Positions 1 to 9,015 of a stretch of 64,000 bases of DNA are shown here, piece after piece (position 1 is the first letter of the stretch; every line of letters starts with the position of its first letter). The notes under the pieces are model-generated. The model saw only the letters and a program-made list of their open reading frames with translations, was not told where the DNA came from and ran no database searches. The translations under genes were made by a program, and so were the position numbers. The stretch is from Paraburkholderia phytofirmans PsJN (GTDB lineage: Bacteria; Pseudomonadota; Gammaproteobacteria; Burkholderiales; Burkholderiaceae): NCBI RefSeq assembly GCF_000020125.1, contig NC_010681.1, positions 2,418,001 through 2,482,000 on the forward strand. Reading direction: 5' to 3'.

Positions 1-256
1 GCGTGACGAGCGGCATCGCCATGCCGACCTCGGCGCGATAATGCTGGTACTCCTCGTCGAGCAGCGTGATCGCGGTGATCGCCGCGCCGGTCACGCTCTT
101 GAGAATCTCCGCCGCGTGAGTGAAGCATTCGCGCATCACCTGATCGTCGTGCAACAGCCATTCAATCACCGACGACTCCACCTCGGGTTCAGCGGCGGCG
201 GACGAATCGAACTGCATGCGGCTGGACAGACGGTCGTTACTGAAGGCGAGTTGCAC
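1..256 (-). CDS. GAF-domain protein, partial (3' part outside window)
   Basis: Only the N-terminal ~85 codons lie in the window; the gene runs off the left edge. The translated part contains AAEILKSVTGAAITAITLLD followed by DEEYQHYRAEVG, the usual start of a GAF domain of the kind found in sensor kinases, GGDEF proteins and free sensory proteins. A stop codon sits in frame shortly upstream. The start is either GTG at 256 or ATG at 217; neither has a strong ribosome-binding site. The output domain cannot be seen, so the function is unknown. It is divergent from the LysR gene at 493. Confidence 0.6.
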   Translation of the reverse strand, partial: MQLAFSNDRLSSRMQFDSSAAAEPEVESSVIEWLLHDDQVMRECFTHAAEILKSVTGAAITAITLLDEEYQHYRAEVGMAMPLVT

Positions 257-492
257 GGCTGGGTCCCGGAATGTGATTAGCTCGTGTCAACGGCACAATC
301 GCGCGAAACTTGAGCAGCCGCGAAACCTTGTCGGCGCGCAAGCTACGCATGGCGGCGCGGATCGGCGCGTGGCGCCAGGAAGTACAATTCACCGGCCGGA
401 CACGCGGCCCCTGCGTTTTGCTCAGGAAACAGGCAGCGCGGCCTTTTCAACAGACAATTGCACACGCTTTCGCCGCGCGCATTTCGCATCTC

Positions 493-1389
493 ATGATCAA
501 TCTATTTCAGGCCATGCAGGCGTTCGTCAAGGTCGCCGACGCGGGCAGCTTCGCGCAGGCCGCGGAGCAACTCGGCGTCTCGACCTCGGTGGTCACGCGC
601 CACGTGTCGAGCCTTGAAAAGCATCTCGGCATCCGCCTGTTCCAGCGGACCACGCGCAAGGTCGTGCTGACCGAAGCCGGCGCCGAATATGGCGACGGCT
701 GCCGCCTGCTGATGGCCGAACTCGAAGAAGTCGAATCGCGCGCCACCACGGCTTCGAAGGAAGTCGCGGGCGATCTGCGCATCGTGGCGCTGGGCAGCTT
801 TTCGCTGTTTCGCCTCACGCCGCTGTTCGCGGAGTATCAGGCCAAGTTTCCGCGTGTGAATCTGCGGGTTACGTTAACGGAGAAACGCGTGGATCTACTC
901 GAAGGCGGTTTCGATGTGGGGATCGTGACCGAGCATATGATCCGCTCGGAGTCGCTGGTGGTGCGCCGGCTGATCAACTCGCACGCGGTGCCGGTGGCGT
1001 CGGCTGCTTACCTTGCGCAGGCCGGCCATCCGAAAACGCCCGCCGACCTCGCGCGGCATCGCGTGATCACCGCGCCACTCGACACCAGTCCGCAGACCTG
1101 GGTGTTCGACAACGGCGACGGCGGCGAAGACAGCATCGCGCTCGATGCGTCGTTCACCGTCAACAGCATGATCATGCAGAAACAGGCGGCGCTCGGCGCG
1201 ATGGGCATTGCGCTGCTGCCGCTGGAGATGGTCGATGACGAATTGCGCGCGGGCACGCTGATGCGGATTCTCGAGGATCATGCCGTGCTCAACGGCGACG
1301 TGGCGGTGTCGCTCGTGTATCCGAGCCGGGAGTTCGTGCCGCGCAAGATCCGCGAGTTTATCGATCTGGCGGTGGGGTTTTTCGAGTGA
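493..1389 (+). CDS. LysR-family transcriptional regulator
   Basis: A 298-residue LysR-type regulator. The N-terminal winged helix-turn-helix is clear (FVKVADAGSFAQAAEQLGVS, then STSVVTRHVSSLEKHLGIRL), followed by the RTTRK wing and a periplasmic-binding-protein-like effector domain. The ATG at 493 is chosen because the domain begins right after it; the frame is open further upstream but that part has no LysR similarity. The LF.AMQAFVKVAD start resembles the DmlR/YafC-like subgroup, which often has one helix fewer of separation between the domains. The adjacent phnX ends tail-to-tail with it, so its target is not evident; it may control the partial divergent gene on its left. Confidence 0.85.
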   Translation: MINLFQAMQAFVKVADAGSFAQAAEQLGVSTSVVTRHVSSLEKHLGIRLFQRTTRKVVLTEAGAEYGDGCRLLMAELEEVESRATTASKEVAGDLRIVALGSFSLFRLTPLFAEYQAKFPRVNLRVTLTEKRVDLLEGGFDVGIVTEHMIRSESLVVRRLINSHAVPVASAAYLAQAGHPKTPADLARHRVITAPLDTSPQTWVFDNGDGGEDSIALDASFTVNSMIMQKQAALGAMGIALLPLEMVDDELRAGTLMRILEDHAVLNGDVAVSLVYPSREFVPRKIREFIDLAVGFFE

Positions 1390-1425
1390 TTCTGTAGAGA
1401 GAGGCGTCTTAGCTCCCCCTCCCGA

Positions 1426-2229
1426 TCAAGGCCGCTCGCCTCGCGCCAGCCGCGCTTCGATGTCGTACACCACCGGCATCAGATCCGCGACGCTGTCGAT
1501 CACGTAGTGCGCGCCCGCCGCCTTCAGTTTCTCGGTCGCCGCCTTGCGACGCCACGCGAATTCGTGGGGCGCCAGCGCCTTGACGTCGTTCTCGGCCATG
1601 CCGAAAGCGTTGCCGCTCACCGCGACGCCGACCGCCCACGTGCCGCCGTTGATGCCCTCTTCGATGCCGACTTCGGTATCGTCCACCTTGATCGCATCTT
1701 TCGCGCGCCACACGCCCAGTTCCGGCAACGTCTTGTAGATCATGTACGGCGAGGGCCGCCCTTCCGGCGTATCGCCGGTGCACACGATGCTGTCCGGCGA
1801 GAACCCCTGCGCAGCCGCGCCCGGTACGATCTCGGCCATGATCTCGCGCGTATAGCCGGTGGTCGTGCCGATCCGGATGTCGTCGCTGCGCAGCGCGCTC
1901 GCCACGTCGGCCACGCCGGGAATCACCGAGCTGTAGCTTGCCGCCACGGCGATGTTCTTCGGCACGAACACGTCGTAGACGGCATCGATATCCGCTTCGC
2001 CCGGCGCGTGGCCGTACTTGTCGGCCCACGCCTGCGCGACGCGCGGCAACGCCATCAACGCCGCGATATGCGGGCGCTTGGCCATGCCCATCGGGCCGCG
2101 CGCTTCATCGATCGTGATCGACACGCCGAACTGTTCGAAGGTCTCGACGAAGGCGCCCATCGGCGCCAGCGACCCGTAATCGACCACTGTGCCGGCCCAA
2201 TCGAAAATCACTGCTTTTACGTGTTTCAT
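1426..2229 (-). CDS. phnX: Phosphonoacetaldehyde hydrolase (phosphonatase)
   Basis: PhnX cleaves the C-P bond of phosphonoacetaldehyde to acetaldehyde and phosphate, the second step of 2-aminoethylphosphonate (AEP) degradation. The 267-residue protein is a HAD-superfamily hydrolase. The first motif, FDWAGTVVDYGS, supplies the nucleophilic Asp10. The family-specific cap motif GPMGMAKRPHI supplies Lys51, which in known phosphonatases forms a Schiff base with the substrate. TTTGYT and the acidic DDTEVGIEEG motif further along complete the HAD core. The ATG at 2229 starts MKHVKAVIFDW, the normal family start. It lies 56 bp downstream of phnW on the same strand and is probably co-transcribed with it. 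Confidence 0.95.
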   Translation of the reverse strand: MKHVKAVIFDWAGTVVDYGSLAPMGAFVETFEQFGVSITIDEARGPMGMAKRPHIAALMALPRVAQAWADKYGHAPGEADIDAVYDVFVPKNIAVAASYSSVIPGVADVASALRSDDIRIGTTTGYTREIMAEIVPGAAAQGFSPDSIVCTGDTPEGRPSPYMIYKTLPELGVWRAKDAIKVDDTEVGIEEGINGGTWAVGVAVSGNAFGMAENDVKALAPHEFAWRRKAATEKLKAAGAHYVIDSVADLMPVVYDIEARLARGERP

Positions 2230-2285
2230 CTGTTTCGATCCCAAGGAATTTCCCAAGCTCGCGCGGTGCGCCCGAGCTTCGTGCT

Positions 2286-3518
2286 TCAGGCCGCGTCGGC
2301 CAGTCTCTTGCGCTCGTCGAGCGCGGCCGCCGGCGGAGCGGCGTGCTCGACGCCCATCGTCCTGAGCGCGTTGCCGCACGCGGCCACGACGCGGCGCATT
2401 ACGTCCTCGTCCACCTGACCGATGCAGCCGATCCGGAAGCTGTCCACCACCGTCAATTTGCCCGGATAGATGATGAAACCCTGCTGCTTCATCAATTCAT
2501 AGAATTGCTCGAAGCTGAACGACGGATGCGCCGGCGCGAAGAACGTCACGATGATCGGCGAGCGCCAGCGCGCGTTCAGCAGCGGCTCGAAGCCGAGTTC
2601 GTGCATGCCGGCCACCAGCACGTCGCGATTGTTCGCATAGCGCGCGAGACGTCCGGCCTGCCCGCCTTCGAGCTTGTGCAGGCGCAGCGCCTCGATAAAC
2701 GCGGCGACCGTGTGCGTGGGCGGCGTGAAGCGCCACTGGCCGGTGCGGTTCATCACGTCCCATTGATCATGCACGTCGAGCGCGAGCGAGTGACTGCGGC
2801 CCTTCGCTTCCTGCAACGCGCTCTTGCGGGCGATCACGAAGCCGAAACCCGGCACGCCCTCGATACATTTATTCGCCGACGACACGAAGGCCTCGCAGGC
2901 AATCTCGCGCACGTCGAGCGGCACCGCGCCGAAGGCGCTCATCGAATCGATCAGCAGCTTGCGGCCCTTCTTCGCGGTGGCGGCGGCGATTTCTTCGAGT
3001 GGGTTCAGAATCCCCGAGCTGGTTTCGCAGTGCACCGCGACCACGTGCGTGATACGTGAATCGGCGTCCAGCATGTGCTCGATTTCAGCGCCGCGCGGCG
3101 GCAGGTAGTCGCCCTTGTCGAGCAGCGTATAGGCGCGGCCGAGATAACCGAGCGTGGTCGCGATGCGCTTGCCGTACGCGCCGTTGGCCAGCACGAGCGC
3201 ATGGCCGTCACGTGGAATCAGGCTGCCGAGCATCGCTTCGACGCAATAGCTGCCGCTGCCTTGCAGCGGCACGCAGTCGTAGTCGCCCGCTGTGTCGCCG
3301 GCAATCTCCAGCAAGCTGCTACGCAACAGCGCTGTCATTGCGCGGAAATCGCCGTCCCACGAACCCCAGTCGCGCAGCATCGCTTCCTTGGTCGAGAACG
3401 CCGTGGTGAGCGGCCCGGGCGTCAGCAGATACGGCTCGCCCTTGGCCGGTGCCGCGCACGTGACGGCGGAAGATCCTGCGGCGTTCACGGCTGGGGAACG
3501 GTCGATCACGCTGTCCAT
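2286..3518 (-). CDS. phnW: 2-aminoethylphosphonate:pyruvate transaminase
   Basis: PhnW transfers the amino group of AEP to pyruvate, giving phosphonoacetaldehyde for PhnX. It is a fold-type I PLP enzyme of the small (class V) aminotransferase group. Family motifs are LLTPGPLTT near residue 31, QGSGSYCVEAM near 86, the PLP-contacting Asp191 in LIDSMSAFGAVPLDV, and the PLP lysine Lys217 in SSANKCIEGVPGFGF. At 410 residues it is longer than typical PhnW (~370); about 25 residues at the N terminus are extra and poorly conserved, so translation may begin further in. It is first in a phnW-phnX operon, divergent from a LysR gene. Confidence 0.95.
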   Translation of the reverse strand: MDSVIDRSPAVNAAGSSAVTCAAPAKGEPYLLTPGPLTTAFSTKEAMLRDWGSWDGDFRAMTALLRSSLLEIAGDTAGDYDCVPLQGSGSYCVEAMLGSLIPRDGHALVLANGAYGKRIATTLGYLGRAYTLLDKGDYLPPRGAEIEHMLDADSRITHVVAVHCETSSGILNPLEEIAAATAKKGRKLLIDSMSAFGAVPLDVREIACEAFVSSANKCIEGVPGFGFVIARKSALQEAKGRSHSLALDVHDQWDVMNRTGQWRFTPPTHTVAAFIEALRLHKLEGGQAGRLARYANNRDVLVAGMHELGFEPLLNARWRSPIIVTFFAPAHPSFSFEQFYELMKQQGFIIYPGKLTVVDSFRIGCIGQVDEDVMRRVVAACGNALRTMGVEHAAPPAAALDERKRLADAA

Positions 3519-3637
3519 GTTCGGAATCTCCGATATCGCTGGTTTGGTGAATGACACAGTACAGAAACGCGTGCCATCGGTAAAATCGATATAATTGATG
3601 TGGGTATCGTAATAACTTATAGGTCGGCGAGGCACAC

Positions 3638-4546
3638 GTGCAATACGCGCAATTGCGGGCGTTTCATGCGGTCGCGGAACATGGCGGGTTTTCCAAAGCG
3701 GCGCAGGCGCTCTCGCTCACGCAGCCGGCCGTGTCGGATCACGTGCGGCGGCTGGAACAGGATTACGGCGTCAAACTGTTCGAACGCGGGCCGCGCGGCG
3801 TCGAGACTACCGAGCTTGGCCTGCGCCTCTTCAGCGTGACAAGGCAGATGCTTAGTTGCGAGCGTGACGCTAGGCAATTGCTCGAATCGGCGGGCGGGCT
3901 CGAATCCGGCTCGCTGTCGCTGGCCGCGGACGCGCCCGACCTGGCGGTCGCGCTGATCGGCGCGTTTCGCAAGCTGCATCCGGGCATCGTCGTGACGCTG
4001 TCCATCGCCAACGCCGCGGACTGCATGCAGCGCGTGCTCTCCAGTGTCGTCGACGCGGCCATTACCGCCGCGCCGCAAGTGCACAGCCGGCTGGAGGCGC
4101 GCGTATTGCGGCGCGATCCGCTGGTGGCGATGGTGCCGGCGAGCTATCCGGTGGCGAAGAAACGCAAGCTGAGCTACGCCGAACTGGTGCAGCAGCCGAT
4201 GATTTTCCGCGAATCGCAATCGGTCACGCAGCAGTTGCTCGAAATCGAACTGGTGCGCGAGTCGCTGCAAGTGGAACCGGTGATGTACGTGGACGGCCGC
4301 GAGGCGCTCGAAGAAGCAGTCGCGCAAGGCATGGGTGTCGGCGTCATCGCGCGCGCCGAATTCAACGAATCGCGGCGGATCAGGATGATTCCGCTACAGG
4401 ACTGCCGGGTGCAGATGATCGAATCGCTGACGCGGCTCGCCGAGCGGCCGGGGTCGAATCTGCTGGACGCGTTGTTCGCGGTGGAGTTAGGAAAGCCCGT
4501 CGCGGCATCAAACGACAAGCCAGTTCCCGCTGCTCCGGCTGAGTGA
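3638..4546 (+). CDS. LysR-family regulator linked to aminoethylphosphonate catabolism
   Basis: A 302-residue LysR-type regulator starting at GTG 3638 (MQYAQLRAFHAVAEHGGF). The HTH spans FSKAAQALSLTQPAVSDHVR. It is divergent from phnW-phnX with 119 bp between the starts, the arrangement of the LysR regulators that accompany phnWX clusters, so it most likely activates that operon in response to AEP or an intermediate; the effector is inference. The AT-rich gap contains an imperfect dyad (ATCGATATAATTGAT, about 3586-3600) of the T-N11-A form that LysR proteins often bind. No phosphonate transporter gene is visible in the window. Confidence 0.88.
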   Translation: MQYAQLRAFHAVAEHGGFSKAAQALSLTQPAVSDHVRRLEQDYGVKLFERGPRGVETTELGLRLFSVTRQMLSCERDARQLLESAGGLESGSLSLAADAPDLAVALIGAFRKLHPGIVVTLSIANAADCMQRVLSSVVDAAITAAPQVHSRLEARVLRRDPLVAMVPASYPVAKKRKLSYAELVQQPMIFRESQSVTQQLLEIELVRESLQVEPVMYVDGREALEEAVAQGMGVGVIARAEFNESRRIRMIPLQDCRVQMIESLTRLAERPGSNLLDALFAVELGKPVAASNDKPVPAAPAE

Positions 4547-4549
4547 AAC

Positions 4550-4594
4550 GACAAGCCGCCCGGCAGGCGATGCCTGCGGGCGGCTTGTCTTGCT
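4550..4594. terminator. Bidirectional hairpin terminator between LysR and SDR genes
   Basis: A long stem: GACAAGCCGCCCGGCAGGC (4550-4568) pairs with GCCTGCGGGCGGCTTGTC (4572-4589) with one bulged base, a 3-nt loop and a T-rich tail. It lies between two convergent genes and can serve both. Confidence 0.75.
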
Positions 4595-4654
4595 CTTGTT
4601 GCGATTGTGGCGCGGCGCTATGCGGCCACGCTACATCCCTTCACGCCGAACCGC

Positions 4655-5401
4655 TTAACGCGAGCCGCCGCTAGCGATCAGGCTTTCACCAGTCAGCCAG
4701 CGTGCGTCGTCGGAAGCGAGGAACGCGACCACATCGGCGATATCGTCAGGCTGGCCGATACGGCCGAGCGGCGTTGTGCTGACGGCCCACGTTTCGAAGT
4801 CGGAGCCGAGGATGCCGCCGGCGTGCGTGCCTTCGGTTGCGACCATGCCGGGGTTCACCGAATTGACGCGGATCTTGCGCGGGCCAAGCTCACGTGCCAG
4901 CACGCCGGTGATGCCGTCGACAGCGCCCTTCGTGGCGGTATAGACTGCGCTGCCCGGCGGCGTGATGCGGCTCACCACCGAACTGATATTGACGATGCTC
5001 GCGCCTTCGCCGAGATGCTTGACCGCTGCCTGCGTGGTCAACAGCAGACCCAGCACGTTCACGTTGAAGTGCTTATGGAAATGCTCTTCGGTGATCTCTT
5101 CGATCGGCGCGAACTCATACACGCCCGAGTTGTTGACGAGAATGTCGAGACGGCCATACGTTTCCACCGCCGTATCGATGATGCCTTGCGCGTCCGCGGC
5201 TTTGGACACGTCGCCCGCGACGGCCACGGCCTTGCCGCCGGCAGCGGTGATCGCCTCGACCACGCTTTCCGCGCCGGCCTTGCTCGACGCGTAGTTCACC
5301 ACCACTGAAGCGCCTTGCGCAGCCAATGCCTTGGCGATTGCCGCGCCGATACCTTTCGATGCACCGGTTACGACTGCAACTTTACCTGTGAGCTTGCTCA
5401 T
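4655..5401 (-). CDS. SDR-family NAD(P)-dependent oxidoreductase
   Basis: A classical short-chain dehydrogenase/reductase of 248 residues. Motifs: TGASKGIG near residue 12 for the dinucleotide, LVNNSGVYEF near 88, catalytic Ser in ISSVVSRITP, and YTATK with the catalytic Tyr and Lys. The closing SGGSR is typical of the FabG/glucose-dehydrogenase-like group. The N-terminal NYASSKAGAE after the second strand suggests NADP(H) preference, as in many FabG-like enzymes, but this is not decisive. A good ribosome-binding site (AGGAA) precedes ATG 5401. It is monocistronic, and nothing nearby identifies the substrate. Confidence 0.85.
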   Translation of the reverse strand: MSKLTGKVAVVTGASKGIGAAIAKALAAQGASVVVNYASSKAGAESVVEAITAAGGKAVAVAGDVSKAADAQGIIDTAVETYGRLDILVNNSGVYEFAPIEEITEEHFHKHFNVNVLGLLLTTQAAVKHLGEGASIVNISSVVSRITPPGSAVYTATKGAVDGITGVLARELGPRKIRVNSVNPGMVATEGTHAGGILGSDFETWAVSTTPLGRIGQPDDIADVVAFLASDDARWLTGESLIASGGSR

Positions 5402-5709
5402 GATCGATTCCTATAGATGGGATTGGCGCCGACGCTGTCGCGACGATTCGCGGGCAGCGGTGGAAATGCACTGGCGCTCACACTGGTGACAATGTAGTTA
5501 CGTCGGCCGCGCGGATAAAGCGGCTGAAGGCGAATAGATACGTCGGTTGAGACGAACAATCGGAAGACAGGTGACGCGGATGGCCCGAAGGCTCGATGCG
5601 ACCGGCGGTGCAACCCGCCAGTGCGAATGGGAAAGCACGAGTAAGCACGCACATAAGAGCCAACAGTACTTCCCCCTGTCAGTGTAGGCGGTTCGAAGCG
5701 TCGGCGTTT
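5402..5709. other. Intergenic region upstream of the SDR gene
   Basis: 308 bp between the SDR start and the 3' end of cynR, both on the minus strand. It must hold the SDR promoter. I see no convincing gene, RNA, repeat or operator in it; short open frames have no family features. Confidence 0.5.
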
Positions 5710-6624
5710 CTATAAAACAGCCTTGGCCCGCCGCCCGCCCGTATCAGCCGCACGCTCCTCCACCGCGAGCGCGATGAACGCGCGCGTCGCCGCGTTCCGG
5801 TACGCGCCTTTGCGCAATAGCAGCGCGGCCGTACGCTGCGGCAGAGCCGGCTCTAACTGCACGAGAAACAGTTCGCTCTGCTCGCGCGCGATCGCGGCGG
5901 GCAGCAGCGTGGCGAGCGCACTGCGGCGCACGATCTGGACGATCGCGCCAATCGAATTCACCTCCATCGCGATGCGCGGCGACACGCCATGCAGCTTGCA
6001 ATAACGATCGATGTACTGACGCGTTGCGAACTCTTCGTTGAGCAGAACGAGCGCTTCGTTCTGGAACTGGCTCAGCTTTAACGCGGAACGACGCTTCGCA
6101 TACGGATGCGCTTTGCCGACCACCATCGCCAGCGCTTCGACGAATAGGGTTTGCGTCTCGATGTCCGGCGTGTTCGTGTCGTCGAATGCGATGCCGACGT
6201 CGAGCGCGTCTTCGCTCAGCAACGCTTCCATCCGGTCCTGCGGCATTTCGAGGATGTTCAGCGTGATGTTCGGATAGCGGCGGTTGTACTTCTCCAGAAG
6301 CGGGCCGATCAGGTAGGCCGTGAAGGTCGGTGTCATCGCAAGACGCAGCGAGCCGCGGCTCAACTCCTCCACGTCGTGTATCGCCCGCTTGCCCGCCTCG
6401 AGGTCTTGCAGCGCGCGCTGAGCGTAATGCACATAGGCGGTGCCGGCATCGGTCAGCTGGATCGTGCGGCCGGACCGGTCGAGCAACTGCACTCGCAAGG
6501 TGTCTTCCAGCTGCTTGATCTGTTGCGACAGCGTCGGCTGCGACACGTGCAGCGCCTCGGCCGCGCGCGTGAAATTGCGGTGCTCGGCGACTGCAAGAAA
6601 GTAACGGATGTGCCTGAGTAGCAT
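5710..6624 (-). CDS. cynR: LysR-family cyn operon activator CynR
   Basis: A 304-residue LysR-type regulator divergent from cynT-cynS. N-terminal HTH: HRNFTRAAEALHVS then QPTLSQQIKQLEDTL; then a substrate-binding domain with LEMPQDRMEALLSEDALDVG. In E. coli CynR activates cynTSX in response to cyanate and represses itself, and the divergent arrangement here is the same. The assignment as CynR rests on this position plus the HIRYFLAVAEHRNFTRAAEAL start. The 123-bp gap to cynT contains the likely shared operator. Confidence 0.88.
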   Translation of the reverse strand: MLLRHIRYFLAVAEHRNFTRAAEALHVSQPTLSQQIKQLEDTLRVQLLDRSGRTIQLTDAGTAYVHYAQRALQDLEAGKRAIHDVEELSRGSLRLAMTPTFTAYLIGPLLEKYNRRYPNITLNILEMPQDRMEALLSEDALDVGIAFDDTNTPDIETQTLFVEALAMVVGKAHPYAKRRSALKLSQFQNEALVLLNEEFATRQYIDRYCKLHGVSPRIAMEVNSIGAIVQIVRRSALATLLPAAIAREQSELFLVQLEPALPQRTAALLLRKGAYRNAATRAFIALAVEERAADTGGRRAKAVL

Positions 6625-6747
6625 GGCGTCCTCTCGAACTATTGGTGTTTCCTATCGAGAGAATAATAAACCGGTCTTGGACGCTATAGCTCGATCGGCG
6701 CATTGTTCATCCATCGATTCCCCACGAACAACCTGATGGAGCGAAAC
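6625..6747. promoter_or_regulatory. Divergent cynR/cynT promoter region
   Basis: This AT-rich gap contains an imperfect dyad CTATTGG-N4-TCCTATCG (about 6639-6657) next to GAGAGAATAATAAACC, which fits a LysR box beside a promoter. The cynT ribosome-binding site GATGGAG lies 8-10 bp before ATG 6748. The operator call is inference from form and position. Confidence 0.35.
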
Positions 6748-7407
6748 ATGCAAGACATCATCGACGGCTTCCTGAAGTTTCAGCGCGACGCCTTCCCGCA
6801 GCGCTCCGAGCTTTTCAGGAAGCTGGCCACGACCCAGAACCCGCGCACGTTGTTCATTTCGTGCTCAGACAGCCGGCTCGTGCCGGAACTCGTCACTCAG
6901 CGCGAACCGGGCGATCTGTTCGTGATCCGCAACGCGGGCAACATCGTGCCCTCGTACGGTCCGGAGCCGGGCGGCGTGACCGCCACGGTCGAGTACGCAG
7001 TCGCCGCGCTCGGCGTCACCGATGTGGTGATCTGCGGTCATTCCGACTGCGGCGCGATGACGGCCATCGCGACCTGCAAATGCATGGACCATATGCCCGC
7101 CGTGCGCAACTGGCTGCACTACGCGGACTCCGCGAAAGTCGTCAACGAGGCGCGCGAGCATAAGAGCGAACGCGACCGTGTCGACTCGATGGTCCGCGAA
7201 AACGTGATCGCGCAACTCGCTAACATCAAGACTCATCCTTCCGTGCGGCTCGCCCTCGAACAGGGACATCTCGCACTGCACGGCTGGGTGTACGACATCG
7301 AAACCGGCTCGATCGATGCGCTCGACGGCTCGACCAACCGCTTCGTTTCTCTCGCGGATCATCCGCATACGTGTGCCACCCCGGCTCGACTCGCCGTCGC
7401 GGCCTGA
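6748..7407 (+). CDS. cynT: Beta-class carbonic anhydrase (CynT)
   Basis: CynT interconverts CO2 and bicarbonate. In the cyn operon it keeps bicarbonate, the co-substrate of cyanase, from being lost as CO2. The 219-residue protein has the beta-class zinc ligands Cys39 and Asp41 ([10 protein letters not shown]) plus His98 and Cys101 ([11 protein letters not shown]), and the RNAGN motif. The start at 6748 is chosen over an in-frame ATG at 6703 because it has a GGAG ribosome-binding site and begins [14 protein letters not shown] as in known CynT proteins. cynS follows 39 bp downstream. Confidence 0.95.
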   Translation: MQDIIDGFLKFQRDAFPQRSELFRKLATTQNPRTLFISCSDSRLVPELVTQREPGDLFVIRNAGNIVPSYGPEPGGVTATVEYAVAALGVTDVVICGHSDCGAMTAIATCKCMDHMPAVRNWLHYADSAKVVNEAREHKSERDRVDSMVRENVIAQLANIKTHPSVRLALEQGHLALHGWVYDIETGSIDALDGSTNRFVSLADHPHTCATPARLAVAA

Positions 7408-7446
7408 GCGCACTTATTTTATTGACTTACTCTGAGGAAATTCATC

Positions 7447-7917
7447 ATGACGCAGTCCCAATACAGCCAGGCCCCGCGTGAAGCACTGACCGACGCGATC
7501 ATCGACGCGAAGATTCGCAAGAATCTGACGTTCGAGCAGATCAACGAAGGCACCGGCCTGAGTCTTGCATTCGTCACCGCCGCCTTGCTCGGCCAGCATC
7601 CGCTGCCCGCAGACGCCGCGAAGGTCGTAGCCGACAAACTCGAACTCGGCGAAGATGCGGTGCGCCTGCTGCAAACCATCCCGTTGCGCGGCAGCATTCC
7701 GGGCGGCGTGCCGACCGATCCGACCATCTACCGCTTCTACGAAATGGTGCAGATCTACGGTTCGACGCTGAAGGCACTGGTGCACGAGCAGTTCGGCGAC
7801 GGCATTATCAGCGCGATCAATTTCAAGCTCGACATCAAGAAGGTCGACGATCCGGAAGGCGGTCAGCGTGCCGTGATCACACTCGACGGAAAGTATCTGC
7901 CGACCAAACCTTTCTGA
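7447..7917 (+). CDS. cynS: Cyanate hydratase (cyanase)
   Basis: Cyanase converts cyanate and bicarbonate to ammonia and CO2 via carbamate, for cyanate detoxification or use as nitrogen source. The length (156 residues) equals the E. coli enzyme, and the catalytic residues fall at the same numbers: Arg96 and Glu99 in [17 protein letters not shown], and Ser122 in [10 protein letters not shown]. The N-terminal half is the expected five-helix, HTH-like bundle. ATG 7447 follows a GAGGAAA ribosome-binding site. It is the second gene of a cynTS operon; no cynX transporter follows. Confidence 0.97.
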   Translation: MTQSQYSQAPREALTDAIIDAKIRKNLTFEQINEGTGLSLAFVTAALLGQHPLPADAAKVVADKLELGEDAVRLLQTIPLRGSIPGGVPTDPTIYRFYEMVQIYGSTLKALVHEQFGDGIISAINFKLDIKKVDDPEGGQRAVITLDGKYLPTKPF

Positions 7918-7925
7918 GCCGACAG

Positions 7926-7954
7926 CGGAGTCGTTCTATCAGGAACGGCTCCGT
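7926..7954 (+). terminator. Hairpin downstream of cynS
   Basis: CGGAGTCGTTC (7926-7936) pairs with GAACGGCTCCG (7943-7953) with one G-U pair and a 6-nt loop. The following bases are not a strong T-run, so termination is likely but not certain. Confidence 0.5.
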
Positions 7955-7989
7955 CTAAAACCTATGACGCAGCCCGCCACGCAATGAAT

Positions 7990-8076
7990 TCAGCACTTAC
8001 GCAGCAACATGATTTGCGCGGCCACGCTGGCCAGCACCGCCAGCGCGCCGAGTGTATCCAGAATAACGTGCCACAC
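7990..8076 (-). CDS. Candidate 28-residue membrane microprotein
   Basis: A very short frame (GTG start at 8076, TGA at 7990) with a strong ribosome-binding site, AAGGAG, seven bases before the start. The predicted peptide is a single hydrophobic stretch flanked by Trp-His and a basic C terminus: MWHVILDTLGALAVL, then ASVAAQIM, then LLRKC. That is one transmembrane helix with positive residues at the C-terminal end. It lies 38 bp after the stop of the TSUP permease gene on the same strand, so it could be translated from the same mRNA. No family is recognised. Expression is untested; coding is inferred from the ribosome-binding site and composition. Confidence 0.4.
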   Translation of the reverse strand: MWHVILDTLGALAVLASVAAQIMLLRKC

Positions 8077-8114
8077 GATATCGCTCCTTCCACATTCGCT
8101 CCACCACTGCCTGA

Positions 8115-8864
8115 TTAAACGAATGCTCGTGCCATTAATTGAATACCCAGTCCGAGCAGACAGATAAAGAACCAGCGTCTGAACGTGTTCGCGCCAATAC
8201 GTCCGCGCACGTGCTGTCCGATCCACATGCCGAGCAGTGCCGGCACCACGGCGAATAGCGATTCGCCCAGATCGCCGGCGGCAAACGCGTGCTCTCTGGT
8301 GAGCCCGATTGCCAGCGCGATGGTCGACACCGTGAACGACAGGCCGAGCGCCTGCACCAGATCCTCTTTCTTCAACTCCAGGCCTTGCAGATACGGTACT
8401 GCCGGCACGACGAACACGCCAGTGCCGCCGGTAACGAGGCCCGTCACCGCGCCGATCGCCGGTGACAACCAGCGCTCGTGCCGCGCCGGCACTGAAAAGC
8501 GCCACGCCAGCAAACCGGCCACGGCGTAGAGCGTCAACGCGGCGCCGAGTCCGACCACAGCCCATTCGCCGCCCCCGCCCGCGATGAACGACGCGGCCGC
8601 TACCGTTCCTGCGACGATGCCAAACATCATCGGCCACAAACGTTTGAGCAGCGCCCGCACGCTTGGCCCCGCGAACAGTTGCCAGACGTTCGTCACGAAC
8701 GACGGCAACAGCAGCATGGCGGCGGCCTGCGCCGGCAGCATCAGCGTGCCGAGCACGCCCATGGCGACAGTCGGCAGTCCCATGCCGGTCACCCCCTTGA
8801 CGAAACCGGCAACCACGAAAGTCGCGGCGACCACGCCCGCACGCATCGCAACCGAAGAGATCAT
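8115..8864 (-). CDS. TSUP/TauE-SafE family permease
   Basis: A 249-residue integral membrane protein with about eight hydrophobic segments in two similar halves. FVVAGFVKGVTGMGLPTVAMG in the first half and AIGAVTGLVTGGTGVFVVPAVP in the second are the signature loops of the TauE/SafE (TSUP, former DUF81) family, which exports or imports small organic anions such as sulfite, sulfoacetate or sulfonate-derived products. ATG 8864 (MISSVAMRAGV) is favoured; a GTG at 8921 would add 19 residues without membrane character. It is divergent from the LysR gene at 9016. The substrate is unknown. Confidence 0.85.
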   Translation of the reverse strand: MISSVAMRAGVVAATFVVAGFVKGVTGMGLPTVAMGVLGTLMLPAQAAAMLLLPSFVTNVWQLFAGPSVRALLKRLWPMMFGIVAGTVAAASFIAGGGGEWAVVGLGAALTLYAVAGLLAWRFSVPARHERWLSPAIGAVTGLVTGGTGVFVVPAVPYLQGLELKKEDLVQALGLSFTVSTIALAIGLTREHAFAAGDLGESLFAVVPALLGMWIGQHVRGRIGANTFRRWFFICLLGLGIQLMARAFV

Positions 8865-9015
8865 TGGGAGCTTGTTGTTGAAGTGATGCCGGCAATTTTC
8901 AATCGCCGCAAGCGCGGCCACAATGCGTAAGATACTTACCGTGACTTAGGCTGGGGCTAAGGCTGTGACCCTTGCTGAATCCCATCCGCTTCCGCACACA
9001 TACAATTCGTCTTCC

